A DNA stretch of 64,000 bases. Origin: Hyperoodon ampullatus (Eukaryota; Chordata; Mammalia; Artiodactyla; Ziphiidae). The position numbers and the translations under genes were made by a program. Shown piece after piece: positions 47,371-60,086 of the stretch (its first letter is position 1; every line of letters starts with the position of its first letter). The DNA is taken from NCBI GenBank assembly GCA_949752795.1, contig OX457071.1, forward strand, positions 30,550,800 through 30,614,799. The letters are read 5' to 3'. Under the pieces are notes generated by a model. That model was not told the origin of the DNA. It searched no databases and saw only the letters and a program-made list of their open reading frames with translations.

Positions 47371-48440
47371 TTTTGAAGTATAATTGACCTGCAACACTAT
47401 GTTAGTTTCTGGTGCACAACACAGTAATTTGATATTTATGTACATTACAAAATGATCACCATGATAAGTCTAGTTTCCATCTGTCACCATACAAAGACAT
47501 TACAGTACTATTGACTGTATTCCTCATGCTGTACATTTCATCTGCGTGACTCATTTATAACTGGAAGTTTGTACCTCTTAGGCGACCACCTGTTTGTTCT
47601 ATTAATGTGTTTCTGTTTTATTATATTTGTTCATTTGTTTTTTAGATTCCACATGTAAGTAAAGTCATATGGTATTTCTCTTTCTCTGACTTATTTCACT
47701 TAGCATACTACCTTCTAGGTCCGTCCTTGTCACAGATGGCAGGGTTTCATTCTTTTTTATGGCTGAGTAATTTTCCATTTTATATATATCTTCTTTATCC
47801 ATCCATCTATCAATGAGCACTTAGGTTGCTTCCATATCTTGGCTATTGTAAATAATGCTCCTGTGAACATAGGGGTCCATGTATCTTTTTGAATCAGTGT
47901 TTTTGTTTTCTTTGGAAAAATATCCAGAAGTGGAATTGCTAGATCACATGAGAGTTCTATTTTTAATTTTTTGAGGAAACTCCATACTGTTTTCCATAGT
48001 GGCTGCACAATTTACATTCCCACCAACAGTGCACAAGGGTTCAATTTTCTCCACATCCTCCTAACACTTGTTTTTGTTGTCTTTTTGATAATAGCCTTTC
48101 TGACAGGTGTGGGGTGATAGCTCATTGTAGTTTGGATTTGCATTTTCCTGACGATTAGTGATGCTGAGCATCTTTTCATGTGTCTGTTGGCTGTCTGTAC
48201 GTCTTCCTTAGAAAAATGTCTGTTCAGGTTCTCTGCCCATTTTCTAACTGGGAATTTTTTTTTTTTTAATGTTGAGTTGTATGAGTTTCTTTGTATATTT
48301 TGGTTATTAGCCCCTCATCAGATATATTGTTTGCAGATATCTTCTCCCATTCAGTAGGTGGCCTTTTAATTCTGTTGATAGTTTCCTTCACTGTGCAAAA
48401 GCTTTTTAGTTTGATAACTCATTTTACCATTAAAAAAATA
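47371..48440 (-). mobile_element. Old L1: 3' UTR and C-terminal part of ORF2
   Basis: A second 3' end abuts the previous one ('aagtataattgacctgcaac'). It runs into ORF2 antisense, with 'atggctgagtaattttcc', 'cccaccaacagtgcacaagg' and 'gatgctgagcatcttttcatg'. The minus-strand frame 48008 to 47757 encodes an ORF2 C-terminal segment including KTLIQKDTWTPMFTGALF and IAKIWKQPKCSL. Upstream frames are broken, so it is not functional. Confidence 0.85.
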
Positions 48441-48840
48441 TTCAAGTTTAGTACATTTTTTTCTGTTTTCTGTTGCATTTTCTAATTGGTTATTTCCAAG
48501 TGTTTGGATTTTACATTTAGTTATTTTTTAGTTAGAAAATCTGATTTACAATTTCTGCATTTTGGTATTTATTTAAAATTCTTTGTCATGGTGTATATGG
48601 TTAATTTAGATAAAATTTCTCTATATATTAAAAACAGAGTGTATTTACTCAGTATAAAATTTGACGTAAATATGCTAACTTTTGTCTTTTGCTCTTGAAG
48701 AGTTCTGCTTAGCTTCTTGAAGAAAGATAATATGTAAATGAACATCATTTAGAGTTTCTCAGAGTCGTAGAGCAGTAAGAATTTGGTGAACAAGTTGACC
48801 CCAAGAGATCCTAAGGAAGCCAAAATGACCTAGACGTGGA
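48441..48840. other. Unassigned T-rich sequence
   Basis: T-rich plus strand, perhaps an L1 remnant. Open frames at 48291-48485 and 48486-48698 are low-complexity. Confidence 0.3.
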
Positions 48841-48870
48841 CAAATTATTATTGCTATTGCAGAGAACATG

Positions 48871-48897
48871 AATATATATATATATATATATATATAT
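48871..48897. repeat. (AT)n microsatellite
   Basis: About 13 uninterrupted AT units. Confidence 0.92.
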
Positions 48898-49052
48898 GTA
48901 TTTTCAAGGAGATGAGGGACATACTTTAAAGAGCCTTTTTTTTTGATCTTTATAGAGTATTATGCATCTATAATACATTCAGTTTCTTAGGTGAATAATG
49001 CCGTGTGTGGGCATCTTCACTTTGGTTCTTTCTCTTTGCTCCTGCTCTGCAG

Positions 49053-49079
49053 GTGCACCATGCTTCAAGTACAGGGCAA
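49053..49079 (+). other. Candidate 27-nt microexon
   Basis: An excellent acceptor (TCTCTTTGCTCCTGCTCTGCAG, AG at 49051-49052) and a near-perfect donor (GGGCAA|GTAAGT, GT at 49080) enclose 27 bases, a multiple of three. The enclosed sequence contains an ATG at 49060 in a reasonable context (CACCATGC). Read from there it would give MLQVQG before the junction, and the exon could also be read through as nine codons. I do not recognise the peptide. The ends fit a real exon better than most random AG/GT pairs, but no homology supports it. Confidence 0.35.
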
Positions 49080-49136
49080 GTAAGTCTTAATGTCTTAGCT
49101 TTACTTGATTTCTTGTTTCTGATATGTGGTTTATTT

Positions 49137-49260
49137 CTCTAATCTTCTTCTTCTTCTTTAAATTGAGATATGTATACATATACCCAGAGACCTCAAATTG
49201 AGATATATATACACACACACACACATACATACATATATATAATATACATATACCTAGAGG
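49137..49260. repeat. Local duplication with TA/CA simple repeats
   Basis: AAATTGAGATATGTATACAT (from about 49160) is repeated as AAATTGAGATATATATACAC (from about 49195). Both copies lead toward a 'catatacc.agag' ending, with (CA)n expanded in the second copy. Confidence 0.7.
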
Positions 49261-52200
49261 CTTTATACTTAAACAAGTAGAACATAAAATGATCTAAAAA
49301 GTGATGAGTTAGCATTTCTTTTTACTCTTATTTCTGTAGTGATATGATTATCTTGAAATTCAGCTGATTACTTTATTTTAGCATAGTAACACTGTGATTT
49401 CAAATTTTGATTGGGAAGTTTGAAGAAAAATTTCACAGGGACTCTACCCAGGATATTTGCTCTTAGAAATTGAATCCTTTATACACGTGTGTCCCAAAGA
49501 GGCGGCTTTATTCCTTTTTCCTTTGAGCTGTTTTGAAGTGGAACTAACTCCCTTGCCAAGACTTTACTATCATAATACAGAGGAAGAATAGGAAAGACTT
49601 TCTTGAATTGTTTGACTTGGCTGTATTTTGTGGTTAGTGGGAGATAGATTTGAGTTGCTAAACACCTTGCTATCTTTACAGACAAAGATACCTAACAATA
49701 CTTGGGTTGGAGCTGGCATCTAAAATCATCTGTTTCACATAACACAATCATTTATTTTCTAGGCAGTTACATTTTTTGAATATAATTTAATTGATGGTCT
49801 TGATGACCCAATGAAAAAATGCACAATTTCTATCAGCAGTTTTGTTGTGTTGATTTTGGTTCTCCAGAAAATGTCACTGTTTTTTGAATGTGAATGTTTT
49901 GAAAGATTTTGAGCATTTGATAATTAAAAAAAAAATTTATGTCTTGAAATGTAGTGTTGAGTAGGAGAAATGGGAATTCAATCATAAAGTGCCCTAAATT
50001 AGTCTGTTTTATTATGTTAGAAGCCATTAATTTCCCCTTATAGTGAAGTATAATCATGATTTCACCAATATTTAAAATAATAAATGAACTTTTCAGATAA
50101 TTCTGTGAAAATTCTATTTTAAATATTTGATTTCAATTTTAATATCTAAGATGTCCAATTTAAAACAGGAGTTGGCCCAGACAGCTGTTGAAATACCTGT
50201 ATTGTCAAAACAGTCCTAAATATCAGTTTCGATAGATGCCGGTTTACGGGTCTGCAAGCATTTCCTGTCTACAGGTAAAGCACAGATGAAGCGTTTAATA
50301 GCTAGGAAGCACCAAATGTGATTATGAAATATAATTGACTGTGAGTGCCTTGAGGACAGGGACAATGCTTTATAAATAGCCTTGAGTTCCCAGTAACTGG
50401 GGTACAAGCTACATAGAGCAGAGGCTCAACCAAGTGTGTAAAATTCAATTACATCATTTCTTTTTAAAGCTGACTAGAAATTGCTATCTCGTAACCACCT
50501 TAATTTTATTACAATAAGAGATGATGCTGAGAGCATCAGTGTCTGGGCCTGAGTCTCTCTTTATTTCCCCCCCTCTACACACTTTCTCCTTACACGTAGT
50601 ATGAAAGTCATTTTCCCCGCCTTTCTCTTTGCAAAAGCCTTCTTCCTCTTTTCCTTTGGAGATCGTTAGGCACAGTGTGTATTAGTTTTTCTCCTTTTAT
50701 TGTCAGTGCTTGAATATTACATTATTTGAACAAGCACTTCATCCTTTCGTGGAAAAAGTCCTTCAGAAGCTCTGTTTCTGTTAACACATTCAGGTTGGAA
50801 GCCAAGTAATGCTGTCTTCACTTGTACACTGATGAGAGAAGCCAAGAATTCAGCCCCTGCATTCCATTCCATATGAATTTACTCTTTTACCAAGGATCCT
50901 TTTCCTTTCTTTTCTAACTTCTGTTCCCCTTTCTTGCCTTCTCAGTAACTTTTTTTTTTTTTTTTGCTCTGTGGATAAACCTTCAATAATGTCAGATTAT
51001 TCTCTGTGTATTGTATGATGCTTCTAATTAAAGTATTTCAAATATAATAATGATGTGATTTTATTGTTCTTAGCTTTGCTTCCCCTTTTCCCTTCATCGA
51101 TCAGATTGATATTTTCAAAAATTTTAAACAAAGAGCCTGTGATAAATAAAGTTAAAGATAATTAGGAACAAAACTCACTTCTGTCGGGGATACAAAACTC
51201 AGGTAGTTGTATTTCTAGAAAATACTTGTCTCTTGAGAATTCTGAAATGGCTAAATAAGTCACTATTTCCTTTGACAGTTATCTCCTGATCTTTCTTATA
51301 GACCATCAAACTGCACAGTTTTGTCTTCAACTTTCTTAAGAGATTTATAAATACAGTCATCCAGTAAACCTTATATTTATTTAGTGAAAGAACAGATCTC
51401 TCTTATCAGCACTGAAATAATCATTGACTTATGTTGTACTTGGCCCTGATGATGTGTTAAATTTCATGGTGACCCGACCTGCTGTGAACTGTGCAGCTTA
51501 TGGTCTTAAAAAAAAGACAATAAATAATTTCAGAAATTAATTAAATTTATAAAAGTGGCAGAAGAGCTATAGAGGAGAAGTATACAGAGCTACTGTGGAA
51601 CCTATATGGAGTGTAAAGGGGGACCTAACCTACTTTAGTAGTGTTCACTCATCAAGTTTAAAATATGAGAGCCCCTCTACTCGGTATTTTATCTCCCAGT
51701 CACCGTGGTTTCTTATGGCTATTCTATTTCACATTGCTGGTCTGTTGCTTCCTAAACTAAATCTAATGAATTTAGAAGTTAATAGATTTAATTAGTAGCA
51801 CTAATGGACTTATATACTAAACTAGGAAAATGTTTTCTTGATAGAACATGTTGACTCCTGAAATTGTATACTAGCTTTACTATATTATATTTTCACTCTG
51901 TGAGACTGGGAAAATGGTGGTGTCATGAACAGAAATAAGGAGAAGCTGAGAGAAAGGTAGGGGGCTGGAGATAAACACAGTACAAACCACATCTGACTTA
52001 ACCAGCAAAGTGGGGTTCTGGTCATTCAAAACATCGGGTACATGGATTCACTGAAACCATATGATATTGACCAAGCATTTAATCTTTAATGATTCGGAGG
52101 TCACGCAAGTCAGGAAATTTTGGTATCTTACTCATCTTTATGAATTTCACTTTATGTGAATGTGCAGAAATGTCAGTTTGTAAAGTTACAGTTGAATGAA

Positions 52201-52919
52201 TGTGGTATAACACAGAGCATGAGTTTAATCATTCACTGAATATCTCTGCCTGTCCACAGAGGAATAATGATGCAGTACTCAAAACTGTCTAGAAACAAAG
52301 TGTACAAATCATTGAAGTATTAAAAATATGTTCAACTGTGATGACTCACAAGCCCAAAAAACACCTTATCTGGGAAATTTCCTTATCTGTATATGCCTCT
52401 TTATTTTTGTATGATGTGTGTGTGTGTGTGTGTATTTTAATAACAGGATAACATCAATTTTATGACCCCGTTTTAGAAAGGTAATTATTCCACTGGAAAA
52501 CTGTTCTCACCTTTCTTGTATTAAATTAACTTTTTAGGATCTATTATAGCATCATATTTTAACTAATAACTTCACCAACCTTTAACAGAACTTCTGTCGT
52601 CATCTCTAAATCACAGTGTAAACTGTGATGCTATGATAAAGTATGTCTTGTGTTGATGAGTTATTTGTGTAATCATTGTACTTTATAGTATCATACTAGA
52701 TTAAGCCTTTTGAAATTAGGCAGAATTGAATTATGGCTCATCAGTACATATTCATAGTGATTTTGAAGTTGTGTTTTTCCTTTTGGATCATTTCAATGAC
52801 AATGAAACATTTCCTTAATTGTGATTATTTTTTTCCCTCAAAAAGATCTATAAAGTCAAATACAAATAGCATATAACTTAGCCAAATAATACCTCTAATT
52901 CAAGGTTGGACTTTGTTCT
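49261..52919. other. Unassigned intron-like sequence
   Basis: An L2 3'-end-like trace lies at 50335-50440 ('gtgccttgaggacagggac'). A T-run lies at 50950-50965 and (TG)n at 52414-52432. No gene is supported. Complex, repeat-free text near 50500-50900 could be constrained but shows no specific signal. Confidence 0.35.
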
Positions 52920-52959
52920 TCAGAATTCTCTGAGGGGTGTACTTGGGCCACTTTGGAGA

Positions 52960-53180
52960 TTGTTTCTTGTTAGTGACTGTTAGTTTTGATCAGCTGATCA
53001 TGTGAGTGTGTGTCGGATTTCCCTTCCAAAGTCACCATTCCCCCCTGTGTAATTGATTAGCGCTGTCAAGGGAGGTAATCTGAGATTACACCAGGGTCCT
53101 TTCCCTCATCAAAGCACCATCCACCAGGCCTATTCTCCATTGACGGCTCTGCCTGAGTCAGCCAACACAGTGATAGTTGC
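52960..53180. promoter_or_regulatory. Candidate conserved regulatory element
   Basis: A repeat-free stretch dense in recognisable factor-site words: the 14-bp palindrome TGATCAGCTGATCA (52987-53000, with a central CAGCTG E-box), homeodomain-like TAATTGATTAG near 53050, TGTCAA near 53064, TAATCTGAGATTA near 53077, and an AP-1/MARE-type TGAGTCAGC near 53154. This packing resembles intronic enhancers of developmental genes. It is sequence impression only, with no alignment. Confidence 0.3.
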
Positions 53181-53666
53181 CAAATGGTGATTTTTGTTTT
53201 CTGTCATTCCTTCTACTGGTCATCTCCTTTATGGAAGAGCTCTCCCCTCTTCCTCATTTATTTATTTTTTTTAATGTGTCACAGATTTCTAGTTTATTCA
53301 GGGCATTACGATTCACTATTATCCTTATTTATTTTGATGCTCATATTGTCCCAGATTTGGCAAATGGGGACCCCCTTTAAAGTAGCTTATGTGTCTTTTG
53401 ACACGCCCTCATCAATCTTGGAACACTTCCTCATTTTGTGACAGAATAAGTTGTTCCGGGCTCATCTTGCCCTTTCCCTGCCCCATCCTTGCAATACGCT
53501 GTATCTCTTAAGGTAACTGTGGTTCCTTTTCTGTATGGTGTTCAGAAACTAAGATCTGGGCCCTCCCAACAGACGCTAGGAAACACGTTCATGTATGCAC
53601 GTATGCAAGCATTTTTACACACATATACACACCCATAAACACTTCATCTATAGCTATGCGTACATC

Positions 53667-53720
<54 letters not shown>
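53667..53720. repeat. (TG)n(TA)n microsatellite
   Basis: (TG)6 or so followed by about 20 TA units. Confidence 0.92.
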
Positions 53721-53722
<2 letters not shown>

Positions 53723-55375
53723 AAAACTAAGTTCGTAATATACTTCCAATTCTAAACCAACATGTCTTTCTAGCCGTTGCCCTTTCTATGTAAATACTTG
53801 CTCCAGCAGTGAGAAGCCTGGCCCTGCTTAGCCTCAGCATACGCCCTTATTTGCTCAGTCATTTTACCTATTTTCTCTATCGACTCTCTGTCACATTGTG
53901 TGCTGTCTCCTTACTGTCCACCTCCACTGCCCTGTGTCCTTAGTCACCGGTGGATAGCTGCCAACATGCATCAGCTGCTCCCCTCTGCCCTGGGCTTTCC
54001 GGGTGCTCAGGGCCAGTGGGCATGCTCACCTGCATGTACCATCTTGTCTCCCCACCCCTGCAGCTCTCCATGTCCTTGGGGGCTTCTGGGCAAACAACAC
54101 AGTAATACGTTATGGTCAGCTTTGTACCATTTTAGCACTGTTGTTAGACTGTGTTTTCAAAGAAATTTCCAGTTTAAATCAACCCCCCTTTTTTTTTTCC
54201 AATGAAGGCTTACCCTTTGTGAGGCACCACGCTGGGTGTATTACAAGAATGAAGATAGACACAGTCTCCACCCATTATGGGACCATGACTAGCGGGTGAA
54301 ACAACTGAATTAAATATGACGAATTTTACAAAAAGGGAAGAACGAATGTTGTGGATGTACATTGAACATGCTTCCCTAGTACCCTGTATTAGTGTCTTCT
54401 TTCTCCTCCAAGATTATTTGGTATTTGTGGTGTGAATATGATATGTGGCCAGGCTAGAGGAAGGGCTTGGAGAGTTGCAGACTCTGGTTATGAGACCAGC
54501 ACCTTGGTTTGATGGTCTTTCATAGTCTTCCTCTTTTTCTTGGTCAGAGGAAAGGCTATTTTTATGACTCATTTTCTGCTTGGTGGGAGGGTACCAGCTG
54601 ATGTTTCTGAGCCAGGTAAGATTTGTATCGTAAAAGGTTTGTATGCTTATGACCCAGTGCAAAGAGATTTCTCTAAAGCCATTTATAGAATAATAATTAG
54701 GAATATAAGTCCAACAGTAGAAAAAGTCATAAAGATACCCTTTCCTAACCTTAGAAAGTAAACACCTGTTAATGAAACTTCACTCACTTGTGTTGTAAAA
54801 CAAAGCCTGTAGCATATAACATGTTGTCTCTTTAAGGGTTTGAAAATATCCAGTGTCCCATGTGAACTTGTTTACTTGTTCGCTTAAATGTAAGCCTTTT
54901 TACATCTTGAACATAATTGCTTAATAATAGTTCAGTGCTACATAAACAAGCTAGCAAAATATTTTCTAAAAATTGTTAAGCCTATGATGAAGACTCCTTG
55001 CGTAAAAATTTGAAAACAAAGGTTACCAAGGTCTGATTTATATAATGGCTGTTTCTTGTGGTATTGACTAAATATTTGGGAAGTATGCATTCCTGCCTTG
55101 TGGCAAAATCCATGTACGAGGTTTGATACGGCCATTCATTATTCAGTATACAGCTCTCCAGGGCATGAGGCCTAAAGAGTAATGGGAGCTTAAAGGAGCT
55201 TTAAATCATCTGTCTTCTGTAGATAAAGGTAAAGTGACTTGTACTAGGTTATAGAGCTTGAATGCAGTAAAGCCAGGGGCCCAGACAGAAATTTAGCTCT
55301 CATGGCTCTAAGTCAAAATCTATACCTGAGATTTTAGTGCTTCTGGATTTGGTGGTGATGGTAGTGGTGATAATA
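53721..55375. other. Unassigned, with L2/MIR traces
   Basis: L2-like phrase near 54205-54330 ('gtgaggcaccacgctggg') and a MIR-like one near 55215-55290 ('gtaaagtgacttgtactagg'). Open frames at 53900-54299 run through C-rich DNA and show no domain. Confidence 0.35.
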
Positions 55376-55520
55376 ACAATGAATTTCATAATCATAACAA
55401 TTTATATTTTTATAAATAACTATATAAATAATATATTATAAAAATAAGTTACATAAATAATTGTATATTATATAATTATTATTTAAGAATAATTATAATA
55501 ATTATTATTTGATTAGCCTA
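55376..55520. repeat. AT-rich low-complexity tract
   Basis: Nearly pure A/T for about 140 bases, dominated by AATAAT and ATTATTATT. Confidence 0.85.
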
Positions 55521-55740
55521 ACGGTTTGTAACACCACGCTTTTGCCAGAAGGTAAGCAATACCGATGGTTAGTAATTACCCGGACCATTTTTAGCACTTA
55601 ATTAAAATGGGAGCAATGTTTGCTTGTCAATGTTTAATTTCAAGAATCTGATCAGTGAGTTCAGCTTTATCTGTGACTGATAAGCTGAAAATCTGAATTG
55701 TCTTTGGTATTATGGCTGAAATGGTTACATTCCCGGGATC
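55515..55740. promoter_or_regulatory. Second candidate conserved regulatory element
   Basis: Repeat-free stretch with TAATTA near 55573, CTTAATTAAAATG near 55597, forkhead-like TGTTTGCTT near 55618 and TGATAAG (GATA) near 55677, adjoining the AT-rich tract. Tentative. Confidence 0.2.
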
Positions 55741-57540
55741 AGGATTTCTGGGCTATTAGGAGGTGAATGGTACAGAGGGAAATATAGAGCTGTGGTGTCT
55801 ATCATTTGGTAGTAGATGCTGAATGTGGTCTATGAAACTTAGTTTAGCTGGTTGTTTCCATTTCTTAGTTTCTTTTTTGGATTTTTATGTATTTTAAAAG
55901 GGAGAGAAGAGAACATTGAATTTTGAATATCTGCGTGGTGGGCCAGTAGATGCACCTATAAGTCAAAAAGGAGTATGTCAAAAAAGTATTTGGAGGAGCA
56001 TTTTGTAGAGTTGCGGCTTGTAGTATGGAAAAATACTAAGTTGCTGCTTTAGAGAAAAGTTGCTTTGCAATTGCAGACATTTAAATCATCCAAGCACATG
56101 AATATATGTATAACATTTTAAAGTATGCTGTGTGGTTAAATGTTTGGAAAAATACTTAAAAATGTGTTAAAAATGTTGGGATATAGTGTCTGAATCTTGT
56201 TAAGCAGCAAATCTCAGCAGCATATGTAGTGTTTGGATCTTTGGGCCAGGGTTGTGATGCCTTACACATTACTGTGATTTAATAATGGCTTTTAGAAATT
56301 TGAAACTGTTTAAATAAGCTCTACAGTCGTGTTTAAAACTCATTTATGTTGTGATTTGTGCCTTAGTTTTCCTCCTGTATTTGGTTGTTAATTAAAGAAA
56401 AAAGTCCAGGTACTGTGGACCCAGCAAAGATGTACAATAAATACTAACCATATTCTCAGGGCTAAAAAGTTCATTTGCCGATGTTTGTAGAAGTGATACT
56501 CCATTGTACTTTCCGTAAATGCCATGTCTCCCTGTAAACCCTTTAAGAGGAGAAAAAAAAAGCCCCCCCCCGAAAAAAAAATCACACCCTTATTTAACAA
56601 TAGCATAAAGACTTTGAGAAACTACCAGTTTTGCCATCTTTGAATATAGCACTTGGAGACTCTTCAGAGACAAAATTGTTTCTGAACTTGGTATTTTGTA
56701 TTCCTTTTAAACCTAATTTATATTACCACAATATGAGCTAGGTATTTTTCCTTTTTTAAGGGTTAGAAACCATGGTTCAGAGTAGTGAAGTAACTTACCC
56801 GGGGAAAGAGATTTGGAATTTGAACTCAGAAATGTCTGACCCAGTGTTTCTAATAAATCCGGATTTTAAACATTTTTTGTCTCGCCTTTCACATAGCGAG
56901 TTAAGCTAAATGCCACAAACTGTGTTGGGCACTTACTGAACTAGATCATAAACCGCTTTCCAGCTTTTTGGAGCTCTCTGGGCAGACTTTTCTTCTGTTT
57001 GTTCTTCCATCCACCCCAGGAGAAGAAGCAGGCTGGGAAAATGATATTCTAGCTCCCTTCTCATTTCATTGTGATTTCTTTGATACTGGGAGGTCATTTT
57101 TTTTCTTCTAATAGGCAGTAACCACATATGTGAGCTGAGGATAAAAGGGAAATGACACTGGTAGAGTTTCCTTGCCTTAGGTTAACCTGCTGAGTTTCCT
57201 AGGAAACAGACATGATTTACAAATATTGATTTGAAAAAGCTTGGAGGAAATCCTAGGCCATTGTTTCTGCCTTTAAAATAGTTTTTCTGAAGAGAGCAAG
57301 TTAAATAATTGAATCTTTAATAATCACATTTTATGGAGAATGCATCTTGCATAATAGGTGTTTCTGTGAAATTTGCGTTGAGGCTTGTGATTGTAATCTT
57401 TGCTGCCTGTGTGGTTTCTTTGTTGGAGAAATGGGGGACCTTTTTTTTTTTTTTCCTGTAGCTGAGTACAGTCTAGTCAGTCACCCTTTGATTTTCTGAG
57501 CACTGTGCTGAGTGCCAGTGTGAAAGGGGCAGTGGGTACA
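55741..57540. other. Unassigned, with MIR traces
   Basis: 56735-56860 resembles plus-strand MIR ('ggttagaaaccatggttcag', 'gaagtaacttacccgggg'). A purine run with C9 lies at 56549-56580. No gene is supported. Confidence 0.35.
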
Positions 57541-57554
57541 AAGGAAGGTAAACG

Positions 57555-57579
57555 TAAGCTGCATTTAAGATGCAGCTTA
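57555..57579. repeat. Short perfect inverted repeat
   Basis: TAAGCTGCAT, a 5-base spacer TTAAG, then ATGCAGCTTA: 10-bp perfect arms. A TTTAATTAG homeodomain-like word follows at 57583. Confidence 0.9.
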
Positions 57580-60070
57580 GCGTTTAATTAGAATGATGAA
57601 CTCTTGTAGTCTGTCTTATGGCAGCCACACTTTTGGAGTTGTTTGAACTTGGTACCTTTCTGTACCACCAATTCAGATGAAAATCTTTCGAGTTTTATAA
57701 TTAAAAGGGGAAGAAGAAAACCTCCAGAAACAGCCTGTGAGCACTTGTCAGCAAATTGACATAAGTGAAAGGAACTGCTCAGGATGTGTGTGTAAAAGTT
57801 GAGCCTCTTCAGACCAAAAGAGCGAGCTCGTGACATGATGGAAGATGGTAGGAATCTGGGTGGGGAAACTACTACCTTCATTAGAGGATTTCATGAAGGT
57901 GTGAGAGATACCGTGTGTGTGTGTGTGTGTATGTGTGGGGGAACTGTGTGTCCTTGATGGTATCACGATACCATGCTGAAGACAACCCAACACACCCAGT
58001 GCGATTCTGGAATCAGATATGAGGATTGGCAGAGGTCATCACTGTAACTCATGTTCAAAATGGTAACCCCAAGTCACTATGAATAGTTTTAAGTTTTCAG
58101 TACATTCTTTGTAAGGAATTGGAAATATGTAACGCAGCTTATAAACATGTCTTTTAAAAACTACAATAAAAAATAATGGCACTGAAAATGTTCACTGTAA
58201 CAAAAACTCAGTCATCTCGGAGGACTGATTCCTTGAGGAGTCTAGATAATTGAAGTTTCACTGACTGCAGTCATAACCCCCTGACACTTCTAATCTGAAA
58301 TCCCACGTGGGGTTTTCAATCACATCTCAAGAAAAATATGGATTTGAAAACAGGGAAATGAACTGATTTTTGTTCTACCTGGGGATTTGAAAAATGTGAA
58401 CTTTTCAGGCTGGAGGGTATATGATCAGAGCCTATAAAATGCCGACTTAACTGATCAAGTCTCAGAAATCTGTAATAGAACTGAGTTTTCCTCTGAAATC
58501 TGGAAGATATTTAAGTATAAAACAAATGAAAGGAAAATAATACTGTACACAGTGAGTAGAATAATCGTAGAATATATTATTTACGCGGGGTATTTAACGC
58601 TGAAAGCAGGTAGCTTCAGAAATGCTTAAAAAAATGTAGCCCAATCAGTAGAACAATAGATCTAAAAGCCTTTCTGGTTGTGGGAAAAAACATTTTTACT
58701 GAGTCCCTCCTATGTGCCAGCCCTGTGCTTCCTTCTGGGGATTCCTGGCCCAGTCCTTTCCCCTCAGAAGTGCACATCTGATGAAGGAGATGACCCACGT
58801 GATCTGTAAGGGAAAGTGCAGAGTGCTGGGGAAGCCAGTTGCGCTCGGATCATTTCTTCCCCGCCACAAAGGCACGCGCGTTTGCTTTTTAAAGCCAGGA
58901 GCTGGAGTTTTCTAAATCCATATATTTTAGAGTTATTAATAATAAAACCAGTGTCCTTTACTTTCCCAGCCCTCAAGGGATTAAAGTATAAATAATTTGA
59001 ATAAACAAGATTTTAAACTTTTTCTGCTGTGTATGTATGTATTTGTGTGTGTATGACAAATATTTATTAGTATACACGTGTAAGAGATGTCTAAAATATA
59101 TAAAATTATATACATCAGAATCTATAAAACATACCGATTTAAATTTTTGAATACATGTTTGTGTAACTTAAATATGGACTATCCCCTAGCTTTTTAAAGA
59201 AATTGTTTTTCACTAGTACACCTAGTATACTTTGAAATATTTGGGAAAACTGGTTCTTCCCTAAGCGTTGAAACAGAGTGGTTTAAATAGTGAATTGATA
59301 TTTAAACCAAAGTAATGCTCCTTTATGTTAGTTTGTATTTTTCTTTATTTTACTTATCTAGAGAAATGGGTCTGAGGCGAATAGTCCCTCTCACTGTATA
59401 TAATTTTACAGTCATTTCTTGACACTCTCTGTGTGTGTGTGTGTGTGTGTGTATTTATTTATATATACATATATATGGCATACAATGATATATTTTCGAA
59501 AACCTTAGAATTATAACTTTAGAGCTGGGATTCTTTGAAAAGAATTCTTTGAAAATTAATGTAGTCTAATTCTTTAAAGTTATTTGTAAGCAAATGATAA
59601 TGATTATATTATGGTGGTTTATAGTTTACAGAGTTCTTTTTCATTAAATGGAGCTCCAGCTTTGCCTAAATCTACGACCTCTGTATTTTAATTTCTTTAT
59701 TCTTTGTGTCATGTTATTTTGGACATTAGTGTCAGCAAAGATGACTAAAAAAAGGACAGTGGAATTTCCATGGGAAGTGGGAGACTTTTTTGATTTGTGT
59801 AAGTGTCCATGTAAAATATATTGATTAATAACATGGGAAGTAGTTTTAAGAACTAAGGGACACTGGGTCTGATTTCTTCAAACAGGTGGTGGAAAGAAAA
59901 GGAAAGACCTGTTTTTGATAACGGAAGGGCAGGAGCGTGGGAAAAGTGAAGAAAATAACTGAATGTTTTCTTAAAGAAAAAGTAGGAGACAAGTGCCCTT
60001 TCTTTCCCAAGTTTTGGGTTAACTGCCCCCAGTCTGTCCCCAAAGATGATTTAGCCACCTATGAAGATGT
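57580..60070. other. Unassigned, with simple repeats
   Basis: (GT)n at 57914-57930 and (TG)n at 59428-59452. A MIR/L2-like phrase lies near 58695-58790 ('actgagtccctcctatgtgcc'). No gene is supported. Confidence 0.35.
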
Positions 60071-60086
60071 CCATGGTGACTTTTTT

